Source: Microvirga zambiensis WSM3693
GTDB lineage: Bacteria > Pseudomonadota > Alphaproteobacteria > Rhizobiales > Beijerinckiaceae
Assembly: GCF_016735695.1 (NCBI RefSeq)
Contig: NZ_JAERQD010000001.1
Coordinates: 62,001-126,000 of the forward strand
Reading direction: 5' to 3'
DNA length: 64,000 nt
Shown: piece after piece, positions 36,410-43,711 of the stretch
How the letters are laid out: every line of letters begins with the position of its first letter
Numbering within the stretch: the first letter of the stretch is position 1
The notes under the pieces: generated by a model
What the model saw: the letters and a program-made list of their open reading frames with translations, nothing else
Told to the model about the DNA's origin: nothing
Databases searched by the model: none
Program-made: the position numbers and the translations under genes

Positions 36410-37687
36410 ATGGCTCGTCCGTGGAAGGACAAGAAGACGGGCAAACTACACCTACGACAACGTATCCCGAGCGACATGAGGGGCCTCAAAGGCACCTTTG
36501 TTACACTCCCGGTTGGCAAGCGAACCAAAACAATCAAGATTGGTGAGATGGTCCAGATGTCCCTTCACACTAGGGACACCATCGAGGCCAAGCGGCTCCA
36601 TGCTATTGCCGATGCGGCCCTCAAGAGGTTCTGGGAGGCGCACCGGACGGGGGAAGGGGCCAACAGTAGTGACAATCTTGGTCCGGCAGCGAGTTGGCTG
36701 CCAGAGCAGGGGTTAATGACTGCAACACCCAAGCCCCAACCAGACAGTGATCTTATAACCACAGATGCTCTAATAGAGAGATGGTTGGCCTACCATTCGG
36801 ACAAGAAGGCCAAGAACACACTGAAGCGGTACAAAGCCAGCCTGAGATCCCTTGCCGCTTATACAGGAGCGCGTGACGTCCGAGCCCTGACGGATGACGA
36901 CCTACATGCTTGGGCCGAGCATCGACGTGATAAGGACGGTGTGAGTCCTCGGGCGATCAACAAAAACGACCTCGTTGCGGCTAGTTCGATGTTCAAATGG
37001 GCGTTAGATCGGAACGGGAGGCGGTTAATGGCAACTAATCCCGCTGCAGGAGTTCGCTTGGGTGAGCCCAAAGCATTAGTGAAGCGGGAACGAACCTTTC
37101 GTCCAAATGAGATAAGGGCAATCCTCAAGGCTTCTTTGAACGTACAGCCCCATCCAAGAGATCTATCTATCTCCAATGCCGCCCGTTGGTGTCCTTGGCT
37201 TGCGGCCTATTCAGGGGCAAGAATTGGGGAGCTTTGTAACCTCCGAGGAACAGACATTTGGGCAGAAGAGGGCGTTCTCATTATGCACCTTCGGAGAACG
37301 AAGAGTGGTATCCCTCGGAAAGTGCCCATTCATACCCACTTGCTGGAGCAGGGTTTCTTCGAGTTTGTGAGATCTTGTGGCGGGAAACCACTATTCTATG
37401 ACGAAGCTCGGCACCGGACAGGAGCATTAACAGATCCCGCCGAGATCAGGGCACAACAACTCGCAATTTGGGTTCGTGAGGCCGCAGGGCTGAATGATCG
37501 TGATGTAGATCCGCAACACGGATGGAGACACTCTTTCAAGACCATTGCACTTGGGGCAGGTATCGATGAGCGCATACGAGATGCCATCACAGGGCACAAG
37601 GTTGCGTCAGTCGGTAGGAAGTATGAGTCACCCCCTGTCCCGATGTTGGCGGAAGCCCTTCTGCGCTTTCCACGGTACAAGCTTTGA
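36410..37687 (+). CDS. Tyrosine recombinase/integrase of element I
   Basis: 425 residues. An N-terminal DUF6538-like segment (MARPWKDKKTGKLHLRQRIP), a core-binding domain (about 130-250) and a C-terminal catalytic domain with all key residues: Arg in GARIGELCNLRG, Lys in RTKSG, His-x-x-Arg in QHGWRHSFKT, His in ITGHK and the nucleophile Tyr in VGRKYES. An upstream in-frame codon at 36314 would read through the attachment region, so ATG 36410 is used. It is only distantly similar to the integrase of element II, so the two elements integrate independently at the same tRNA. Confidence 0.92.
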   Translation: MARPWKDKKTGKLHLRQRIPSDMRGLKGTFVTLPVGKRTKTIKIGEMVQMSLHTRDTIEAKRLHAIADAALKRFWEAHRTGEGANSSDNLGPAASWLPEQGLMTATPKPQPDSDLITTDALIERWLAYHSDKKAKNTLKRYKASLRSLAAYTGARDVRALTDDDLHAWAEHRRDKDGVSPRAINKNDLVAASSMFKWALDRNGRRLMATNPAAGVRLGEPKALVKRERTFRPNEIRAILKASLNVQPHPRDLSISNAARWCPWLAAYSGARIGELCNLRGTDIWAEEGVLIMHLRRTKSGIPRKVPIHTHLLEQGFFEFVRSCGGKPLFYDEARHRTGALTDPAEIRAQQLAIWVREAAGLNDRDVDPQHGWRHSFKTIALGAGIDERIRDAITGHKVASVGRKYESPPVPMLAEALLRFPRYKL

Positions 37688-37701
37688 AGACTTCGGAGCT
37701 A

Positions 37702-37737
37702 CCCCGATCCTCTGGTAGTGTGTAGTAAGGCATCGGG
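37702..37737. other. Hairpin after integrase I
   Basis: CCCCGAT and ATCGGGG arms enclose a loop of about 20 bases between the integrase and the next gene. There is no T-run; it may be a weak terminator or RNA structure. Confidence 0.3.
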
Positions 37738-37854
37738 GCCTTGGGAATATGCCAAGCAGTTGGGTTCCCCATCCTGACTACCACCCAGGTTCATGCTCCG
37801 AGCCAAAGTTCCCATGCTATCGTTTCAACCGTTTGAAGAGGATTGGAGCAGACA

Positions 37855-38841
37855 GTGGTGGAACTCTTCATCGACACAGGGCAGGTGCGATTCGTCGAAA
37901 GACCGGGAAAAGGTTTGATCGTTGAACAGGGCGACCAGAAGTATCTCGCCCGTGGCTGGAGATTGACACCTGAGTTCGAGGCCACTGTACGGAAAATTCT
38001 AGATCACGGCCTCACGTGCCTGATACGGAGAATGCAACCCAGTCCCAAGCACCTGAACACCGATAAAGGCGTGGAGTATATCGGCTTTAGCCGCACTGCT
38101 AATGAGCGCTGGGTTATGGTGCTTGACCAGTACTCAGGACGACCATCGATTGACCGCATAACTGTAGAGAAGGGCTATAGAGATGTTCTAGCTGATGCCA
38201 AGGTGCCATTCGTTTGGGAGACCTCGGGAGGCCAGAACATCTTCGTTGAAAGCAAGTATGTTCGTGAACTGCTTGCAGCCCTCACCTCGGAAGCCATCGA
38301 AGCGGTAGAGCATCAACGGGGATTATCACCAAGTGTAAGCTGGGGGCGGTCAGGACTTATCGTCTCCGAAGCCGCCCTGCAGTCGGCCTTGGCACTCTCT
38401 TTAAGGGCTGGACTGTTCAACGAGTTCTTTGGATCAGTCATCAAGGTTGTTGAGCATCCCCGCTGGGGACGTATCGAGAATGGAGCATTGCCCTACAAAC
38501 TGGATATCCCTGATATCATCCTACTAACCAAGGAGACGATGTTCATTCTTGAATTGAAGGTAAATCAGATCGGAACCCAATCCATACATCAGGCGATCCG
38601 CTACCTTGATAACCCCAGCGCGCTTCTCCTTGCCGAGGGACGCCAATTGCAAGGTGTTGTAATCGGGCCTCGCCTGTCGCCGAACATCGAAAATCCAATC
38701 GCGTTCAAGAACCATGCGTGTGCTCCAATCCGCGTGCTGACCTATTTGCGTTCGGAGGCGGGTAATCTTCTACTGTCAGAGGCAGCAGGTGCCATGTCAG
38801 GTGACTCTCTAGAACTCTCACTGCTCCCTCAGGTCCAATAA
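37855..38841 (+). CDS. PD-(D/E)XK nuclease-like protein of unknown function
   Basis: 328 residues. The N-terminal 150 residues match nothing I recognise. The C-terminal 160 residues carry a plausible PD-(D/E)XK core: a Glu in VSEAALQ, Asp in DIPDIILL, ELK in MFILELKV and a Q-x-x-R-Y motif in HQAIRYLDN, the arrangement seen in NucS/DUF91 and RecB/Cas4-type nucleases. It could be a defence or replication nuclease. Start: GTG 37855 has GGAG six bases upstream; TTG 37843 is an alternative. Its last codons lie inside repeat copy A. Confidence 0.6.
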   Translation: MVELFIDTGQVRFVERPGKGLIVEQGDQKYLARGWRLTPEFEATVRKILDHGLTCLIRRMQPSPKHLNTDKGVEYIGFSRTANERWVMVLDQYSGRPSIDRITVEKGYRDVLADAKVPFVWETSGGQNIFVESKYVRELLAALTSEAIEAVEHQRGLSPSVSWGRSGLIVSEAALQSALALSLRAGLFNEFFGSVIKVVEHPRWGRIENGALPYKLDIPDIILLTKETMFILELKVNQIGTQSIHQAIRYLDNPSALLLAEGRQLQGVVIGPRLSPNIENPIAFKNHACAPIRVLTYLRSEAGNLLLSEAAGAMSGDSLELSLLPQVQ

Positions 38842-38940
38842 CACCAAAAAAGCCTTTAACCCGACTTTTGAAAGTGCCCTCCCACCTTAGCCCCCTGGGG
38901 TCACTTTTGGCGGGCGGGACTCCTAAGAAGCCCAGGGCTC
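38821..38940 (+). repeat. Island repeat copy A
   Basis: About 120 bp beginning CTGCTCCCTCAGGTCCAA and ending GGCGGGCGGGACTCCTAAGAAGCC-type sequence, matching copy B at 39873. It includes the stop codon of the nuclease-like gene. A CCCC-T-GGGG mini-hairpin follows the conserved CA-rich part. Confidence 0.7.
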
Positions 38941-38950
38941 AAAACTCTCT

Positions 38951-39274
38951 TCAGAATCTTGGTTCCTGCCGCTCCTTTGTCGGCAAGTAATCTGGCTCAA
39001 TCTCAGCTGACACAAAGGAACTGACCACGAGGAGCGCAATCCCAATCCAGGTGAGGAAGGGCCTATATGATAAGGAGCCCACCACCTCCGCTGCGGTATA
39101 TGCGACTTGGCAAGGCGTAGTTGTGTAGAACAGGCAAGGCCACGCGTTCTGAAACAGATCCGGGACCTTCACAGAGATTGCACTGCTCACCCTTTCAAAA
39201 AACCAGTACCACCACGTGACAGAAGCAGCCACGCAAGTGAACCCGAGTGCTTTCAGCCAGCCATTCAAGCTCAT
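38951..39274 (-). CDS. Small membrane protein, hypothetical
   Basis: 107 residues with a hydrophobic N-terminal helix (LGFTCVAASVTWWYWFF) and a C-terminal helix (FLTWIGIALLVVSSFVSA). No family recognised. Convergent with the nuclease-like gene. Plausible as a gene because of the two clear membrane segments; no strong Shine-Dalgarno seen. Confidence 0.5.
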   Translation of the reverse strand: MSLNGWLKALGFTCVAASVTWWYWFFERVSSAISVKVPDLFQNAWPCLFYTTTPCQVAYTAAEVVGSLSYRPFLTWIGIALLVVSSFVSAEIEPDYLPTKERQEPRF

Positions 39275-39348
39275 TGGTTCTTAGCCCCACGCAATTTCTG
39301 GGATTGTTTCGTAACTTTCCTTAGGGAGAGCTTAAGCCATCCTCAGGT

Positions 39349-39765
39349 TCAAGTTCTTGCGGAGCAGCTACCTCGGTACTGGGAGGGAATCGGTAAACCA
39401 GCGAGCGAAGTGTGCCGGGAATGAACTGCTGGAAAGCTCAACCCGTCCGAGGATTTGAAAACGGTTGTAATTATTACGTTTCCCGAATCCGTGACCTCAA
39501 GGAAGTTCCAGGCTGTCTCCCCCTGCCAGAAGCTAACTTTCACGGCCCCTACATTGCCGATGAATTGTGCCTCATGCCGTTGAAGGTTGAGACTAGCAAA
39601 GGTGAAATCCATACTTCCCTTAGTCGCATCCGCCGACCAATCACCGGCATACTTCGCCGCTATGCCTTGATCAAAGGTGCATACGAACGCCTTTGGTTCG
39701 GAAGCGAAAGCGTTAGTTATCGGACAGAGGAGCAAAGACGCCGCAGCAACGGTTGTAATCTTCAT
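39349..39765 (-). CDS. Exported hypothetical protein
   Basis: 138 residues with a clear Sec signal peptide, MKITTVAAASLLLCPITNAF followed by Ala-Ser. The mature part contains CTFDQGIAAKYAGDW, FTFASLNLQ and a second Cys near the C-terminus, suggesting a small periplasmic beta-rich protein. ATG 39765 is preferred over the codon at 39780. Same strand as the small membrane gene at 38951, 75 bp apart. Confidence 0.65.
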   Translation of the reverse strand: MKITTVAAASLLLCPITNAFASEPKAFVCTFDQGIAAKYAGDWSADATKGSMDFTFASLNLQRHEAQFIGNVGAVKVSFWQGETAWNFLEVTDSGNVIITTVFKSSDGLSFPAVHSRHTSLAGLPIPSQYRGSCSART

Positions 39766-39872
39766 TGGCGAAATTCCCACACCAATCCTGATGCTATCGG
39801 TATCACCGAGAGCCAGCTATAGGCTTTCTGCGGTGAGCCTCTGAATCTTCCTAGAAATTTAGGTGAGGGCCG

Positions 39873-39990
39873 CTGCTCCCTCAGGTCCAACAACACCAAC
39901 AAGGCATTTAGCGGTGTTTTTGAAATACCCTACTGGCTCAGCCCCCCTAGGGTCATCTTTGGCGGGTGGGACTCCCAAGAAGCCTTAGGC
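39873..39990 (+). repeat. Island repeat copy B
   Basis: Begins CTGCTCCCTCAGGTCCAACA and continues as CACCAACAAGGCATTTAGCG, then GGTGTTTTTGAAA and AGCCCCCCTAGGGTC. It aligns end to end with copy A with moderate divergence but has no coding sequence in front of it. AACACC..GGTGTTTTT could form a terminator-like hairpin. Confidence 0.7.
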
Positions 39991-40017
39991 AATTCCTACG
40001 GGATACAGCCTAGGGCG

Positions 40018-40125
40018 CTAATTCAAAGCGAAGCTCAGATAGACAGCGACCAGCAAGCTCAGAAAGCTCACCCCAAGGGCAGCCAGCAAGATCACGAAAA
40101 GGTCTTTGGTGTCATCAGTGTCCAT
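40018..40125 (-). CDS. Tiny membrane protein (35 residues)
   Basis: ATG at 40125 with AGGGG six bases upstream. MDTDDTKDLFVILLAALGVS is followed by the hydrophobic run FLSLLVAVYLSFALN: an acidic N-terminus and a single transmembrane helix. Function unknown. The good ribosome-binding site and amphipathic make-up support expression. Confidence 0.55.
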   Translation of the reverse strand: MDTDDTKDLFVILLAALGVSFLSLLVAVYLSFALN

Positions 40126-40281
40126 AGTTTGCCCCTACGGAAGCTCTATGCAAACGGACGACGCCCTTGGTTTATTCCTTATAGGGTAGCCCAAACTGTC
40201 ACCAGTGGCTTGGTAGCCCCTTTGGTTAGTCGTCTTGAACAATCAGCCTCTCAATAAGTTAGGACGCTCACGGAGGCTGAA

Positions 40282-40524
40282 ATGTTGCTCAACGGTGATC
40301 CGCTCCTTATCCGCGCTGAAGCTGTGATCAACGAGGCATCTCGGCTCCGGGTTGCCCATCAGCAATTCCATGCTGACGTCCTCCGGCAGGTTGAGCGGAT
40401 GAAACAGATCGAGGCGGAACTTGATAAGATGCTACCCCACCCGCCTGAGGAGCTTGCCATCGTACGAGGAATCCTTGCGCACGAAACAGAGCTTTTAAAA
40501 CCTGATACAGAACAGCAATCGTAA
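40282..40524 (+). CDS. Small coiled-coil hypothetical protein
   Basis: 80 residues, GGAGG five bases before ATG 40282. Mostly helical and charged (SRLRVAHQQFHADVLRQVER, MKQIEAELDKML), a likely coiled coil. Followed 33 bp later by another small gene on the same strand. No family recognised. Confidence 0.6.
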   Translation: MLLNGDPLLIRAEAVINEASRLRVAHQQFHADVLRQVERMKQIEAELDKMLPHPPEELAIVRGILAHETELLKPDTEQQS

Positions 40525-40557
40525 CATAGTTTAAGGCAATCGTGGGCAGATCAGCCC

Positions 40558-40752
40558 ATGCTGCAAGCTATGAGCAAGTTACAGTTCGACAAGCAGCAGA
40601 TGCACCTACGCTGGCGCACAACGCACCTTGCGCTCAAGCTGTCCAAAAAGAGGGTTGAAGATACCAAGCGCATAATCGAGGACAGCGGCAAGCTGATTGA
40701 CCGGCCTGTATATCCCTTTGATCCCCGGACGGCTCCCAAACTCGACAAGTGA
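40558..40752 (+). CDS. Small basic hypothetical protein
   Basis: 64 residues, Lys/Arg-rich and helical (MSKLQFDKQQMHLRWRTTHL then KLSKKRVEDTKRIIED). Start at ATG 40558 or ATG 40570. Same direction as the preceding small gene, so possibly one operon. No function recognised. Confidence 0.45.
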   Translation: MLQAMSKLQFDKQQMHLRWRTTHLALKLSKKRVEDTKRIIEDSGKLIDRPVYPFDPRTAPKLDK

Positions 40753-40770
40753 GCCTTACGAACGCGCAGA

Positions 40771-40799
40771 AAGAAAAACCCCAAGCGATAAACTTGGGG
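40771..40799 (-). terminator. Strong intrinsic terminator, minus strand
   Basis: On the minus strand: CCCCAAG-TTTATCG-CTTGGGG followed by TTTTTCTTTC. It must end a leftward transcript coming from about 40805-41005. Confidence 0.8.
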
Positions 40800-40804
40800 C
40801 TCTC

Positions 40805-41005
40805 CTAGGCGGGAGGTTTGTGAGTCTCTCGATAGCCTGAACCAAGGACACGCGGGGCTAAACGACCCTGGATGTATGAACAACGCCACAGCGCCGCCTT
40901 AGATCCTTTAGACTCGATGATTTCGCTCAGGCGAAAGCGTGGCTCGACAACAAGGGAGGACTCAAAGCCGTAAGCGAGTTCAACACGTGCGGAAACATTC
41001 TCCAC
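40805..41005 (-). CDS. Possible small gene ending at a terminator
   Basis: 66-codon frame from GTG 41005, ending five bases before the strong terminator at 40771-40799. It contains RFRLSEIIESKGSKAALWRC. No family and no clear Shine-Dalgarno; an untranslated small RNA using the same terminator is an equally good reading. Confidence 0.3.
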   Translation of the reverse strand: MENVSARVELAYGFESSLVVEPRFRLSEIIESKGSKAALWRCSYIQGRLAPRVLGSGYRETHKPPA

Positions 41006-41036
41006 TCAGGCTGTTACCGACAAAACGGGAGCAGTT

Positions 41037-41249
41037 ATGTCTGAAGCCGATAGAGCGGTGTACTACCGAGGATTAAAGCAAGAGCTGGACTTGCGGGAAA
41101 CAGAGGCTCGGCTTCTCGCGGCTGCGGCCGAAAAGCTTGAAAGGGAGGGGCAAAGCTCATTGGCTGAGTCGATCCGAGATATGTGGCGTCTCAATGAGGT
41201 GGGGCGGCTTAGGCTTCAGACACAGTTAGGTGCTCTATTCTTCTGTTGA
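41037..41249 (+). CDS. Small coiled-coil hypothetical protein
   Basis: 70 residues with a GGGAGC site five bases before ATG 41037. Helical and charged: GLKQELDLRETEARLLAAAA, EKLEREGQSSLAESIRDMWR. Resembles in character the 40282 product. Function unknown. Confidence 0.55.
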   Translation: MSEADRAVYYRGLKQELDLRETEARLLAAAAEKLEREGQSSLAESIRDMWRLNEVGRLRLQTQLGALFFC

Positions 41250-41268
41250 ACAATGGTTGCACCTTGGC

Positions 41269-41478
41269 CTAGCCATAAGGGAATGGCCGTTTGGCCTGTA
41301 TGCTCTTAGGCGGCATGGGCAACTCTTTGTAGGTTTCTCCCATCACAGCCCTTTGGATCACACTGCGATTAACCCCGTAGTCCCGAGCGAACCTGCTCCA
41401 CTCCCGTTCACCACAAGCATATCTCAAGCGAGCCTCAAGAACCTGTTCAGGGGTAAGCTTCGCGGAAGGGGACGGCAC
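41269..41478 (-). CDS. Small helix-turn-helix protein
   Basis: 69 residues; GTG 41478 with GGAG seven bases upstream. KLTPEQVLEARLRYACGERE followed by FARDYGVNRSVIQRAVMGET is a helix-turn-helix of the type found in small phage DNA-binding proteins. It is a candidate regulator or recombination directionality factor of element I. Confidence 0.65.
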   Translation of the reverse strand: MPSPSAKLTPEQVLEARLRYACGEREWSRFARDYGVNRSVIQRAVMGETYKELPMPPKSIQAKRPFPYG

Positions 41479-41757
41479 GGCGAATCTCCATAAGAACGAA
41501 AAGGGAACATCTCATAGAGGTTGAGGGTTCGTCCACGGGTTGAACTTGAGCCTGTGAACAGTGGGGACACTCTGTCGGCTCGGACCACAATTGGCGACTA
41601 GTCCCTCTCCTGATCTCGCTCGGCCTAAAGGTACCTGTACCCCTAGTTACCATTTTGATAGGCGGAGACGTTTCCCAGAAAAGGGTGTGGGTGGATGCTG
41701 GGGGTCTTAAAAGTGTCTGTGAATTTTCCAGGGTCTTTCACTGCAGTCTTCGGTGGG

Positions 41758-41845
41758 AACAACACCACAACAAGGTTTAGCGGGATCTTCAAAGTGGGAT
41801 GTGCCCTTGAGCCCAAGGGGGGTCGATTTTGGCTCTGGAGTCCCT
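41758..41845 (+). repeat. Island repeat copy C (diverged)
   Basis: GGGAACAACACCACAACAAG, then GTTTAGCGGGATCTTCAAAG and AGCCCAAGGGGGGTCGATTTTGGC: the same order of conserved blocks as copies A and B. The surrounding 41479-41992 contains no convincing gene. Confidence 0.5.
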
Positions 41846-41992
41846 GAACACCCGACCAAAAGAGCCCTCCTAGTAAGAGCCTGGATGGCCTCAGGCCAGT
41901 CCATGAAAAGCTTTCTCTGCATGGGCACAAACTATGTTACAGCGTGGTCTTAAGCTTCCAGTACTCCTGACAATCATGGGCCTATGCTTGGA

Positions 41993-42685
41993 CTATTTCG
42001 TCAACGGCTTTCCTGCTGCTTGAAGTTTAGCATTTAGCGCAGCTTTCCGCTCCGCCCGTACTGCTGGTTGGACATAGAAGTGCTGGAACATCTCCTCAAC
42101 TATCTCTAGACACCACTCAGCTTCGTGTGGCTCTACATCAATCACCTGAAGTGATGTTCTATCTGTGATCGGATGTGCAGAGAAATTGCCAAAGTTCCGC
42201 ACCCCATCAATCATGTCCCTGAGGCTTAGAGGGAGGCCTTTGGAGGGATCATTCTCGTTGAGAACCAAATCAATTTCTTTGGCCAAGTCGCGGTCTTTAT
42301 ATCCTTGCCCATGAAGAATTGCCTGTAAGCAGCGACGAGCAAGAGCGGCGGCAGCTTTGGGACTGATTGGAAGAACGCCACATGCCTCTGTGTAGTCCTT
42401 CGCAATATGCTGAGGAACTTCTTTTGGTGCTGGACCACGTGAGGAAGTGAGCGGAAAGACCTGTCGCCACTCCAACTCAGGCATGAGGTTCGCAAAAGCC
42501 TCAAGCGCTGAGTCGCCTTTGACGACCTTGGTTGGGACCTTTATCTTACCCAGTTCAAGGATGTCTTTCTTGCAGGTTGGGCAAGCTGCTAACCGTATCC
42601 TCCAGACAGATCGCTTACCATCTCGAGTGATTTCGTTGTCCTGCCAGTTTTCATGAAAGCTGATTGAGCAATGAGGGCACTTCAT
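41993..42685 (-). CDS. DUF4145-type protein with zinc-ribbon N-terminus
   Basis: 230 residues. Two Cys pairs, MKCPHCSIS and AACPTCKKD, form a likely zinc ribbon; the C-terminal half (SPKAAAALARRCLQAILHGQ, MIDGVRNFGNFSAHPITD) is DUF4145/HEPN-like. DUF4145 domains often accompany restriction or toxin components. No partner nuclease is adjacent, but the serine recombinase is divergent 116 bp away. Confidence 0.7.
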   Translation of the reverse strand: MKCPHCSISFHENWQDNEITRDGKRSVWRIRLAACPTCKKDILELGKIKVPTKVVKGDSALEAFANLMPELEWRQVFPLTSSRGPAPKEVPQHIAKDYTEACGVLPISPKAAAALARRCLQAILHGQGYKDRDLAKEIDLVLNENDPSKGLPLSLRDMIDGVRNFGNFSAHPITDRTSLQVIDVEPHEAEWCLEIVEEMFQHFYVQPAVRAERKAALNAKLQAAGKPLTK

Positions 42686-42801
42686 GTCGGTCTCGTTTAG
42701 CGCGTAGCTTTTCCTAATTCGGTTTGAGATGGGTTACAACTTCGGCTTCTTGTAAAATTGCCAAACGTTGGTATGGTGGATTTACACAGAGGCCAACCAC
42801 C

Positions 42802-43497
42802 ATGCTCCGCCCCAACACGGCCATTGCTTATTACCGGGTTTCAACCAAGAAGCAGGGGCGCAGCGGGCTTGGGCTGGAGGCACAGCGTGAGGCTGTTCAT
42901 AGGTTCGCAGCGCAGGAAGGCGTTGAGATCCTGGCTGAATACACCGAGGTTGAAACTGGCAAGGGCTCTGATGCTCTTGAGCAGCGCCCCCACCTCGCCT
43001 CAGCTATCGAGAAGGCCCAGCGCCTCAACTCCATCGTCCTGACCGCAAAACTGGATCGCCTCTCTCGTGATGTCCACTTCATCAGCGGTCTTATGAAACA
43101 CAAGATCCGGTTTGTCGTCACCGAGCTTGGGGCCGATGCTGATCCCTTCATGCTTCATCTATATGCAGCATTGGCGGAGAAGGAACGCTCTCTGATTGCC
43201 CAGAGGACCAGGGATGCCCTGGCTGTGGCTAAGGCCCGAGGGGTGAGGCTTGGAAATCCTAAAGGGGCCGAGCATCTCAAAGGGCGAGGCAACAAAGAAG
43301 CGGTGGAAGCTGTCGCCCAAAGGGCCGACGATAGAGCCAAGATGCTTGTTGGCGTCTTGGACGACCTAAGGGCTCAGGGAACTACCTCAGCCAATGGCAT
43401 TGCAAACGTCCTCAATAGCCAGGGTATAGCTACTGCTAGGGGTGGCAAATGGACGGCTAGGAGCGTCCTGAATGTCCTTAAGAGGCTCAGTGAGTAA
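42802..43497 (+). CDS. Serine recombinase (resolvase/invertase) of element I
   Basis: 231 residues. N-terminal resolvase domain with nucleophile Ser14 in [23 protein letters not shown] and [18 protein letters not shown]; the C-terminal region has a helix-turn-helix-like end ([20 protein letters not shown]). It may resolve multimers or control DNA inversion. ATG 42802 is preferred over an in-frame codon at 42724. Sits immediately upstream of the AT-rich leader of the PolA-like gene; element II also has a serine recombinase close to its PolA-like gene. Confidence 0.88.
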   Translation: MLRPNTAIAYYRVSTKKQGRSGLGLEAQREAVHRFAAQEGVEILAEYTEVETGKGSDALEQRPHLASAIEKAQRLNSIVLTAKLDRLSRDVHFISGLMKHKIRFVVTELGADADPFMLHLYAALAEKERSLIAQRTRDALAVAKARGVRLGNPKGAEHLKGRGNKEAVEAVAQRADDRAKMLVGVLDDLRAQGTTSANGIANVLNSQGIATARGGKWTARSVLNVLKRLSE

Positions 43498-43559
43498 TCT
43501 CTGGCACAGGGATAATGCTAGGGATCAAGCTAGTCGCGGCCTGTGAAGCTTTTGAACAG

Positions 43560-43711
43560 ATTAGATCGTGTTGACACATCAGCAATCAAACACTTCAACA
43601 CTCTAAGTATTCAACATATAAACATCTATATATTATTTGTTTCTTAGTTGAGAATCATTTCTAGTTCAGTTATGGAAACGTCAATTAAATTGACAGTAGG
43701 TACCATAACCA
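43560..43711. other. AT-rich leader with short repeats before the PolA-like gene I
   Basis: Strikingly AT-rich stretch containing TTCAACA twice within about 20 bp, ATATAAACATCTATATATTA and a perfect palindrome GTCAATTAAATTGAC (43680-43694) just before the start codon. Suits a replication origin with iteron-like repeats or an autoregulated promoter; neither is proven. Confidence 0.4.

Noticed and set aside
41447-41653. 68-codon minus-strand frame containing CPHC
   Set aside because: Overlaps the better-supported small HTH gene on the same strand and has no ribosome-binding site.
41643-41930. 95-codon minus-strand frame
   Set aside because: Runs through repeat copy C, with no start signal or recognisable protein features.
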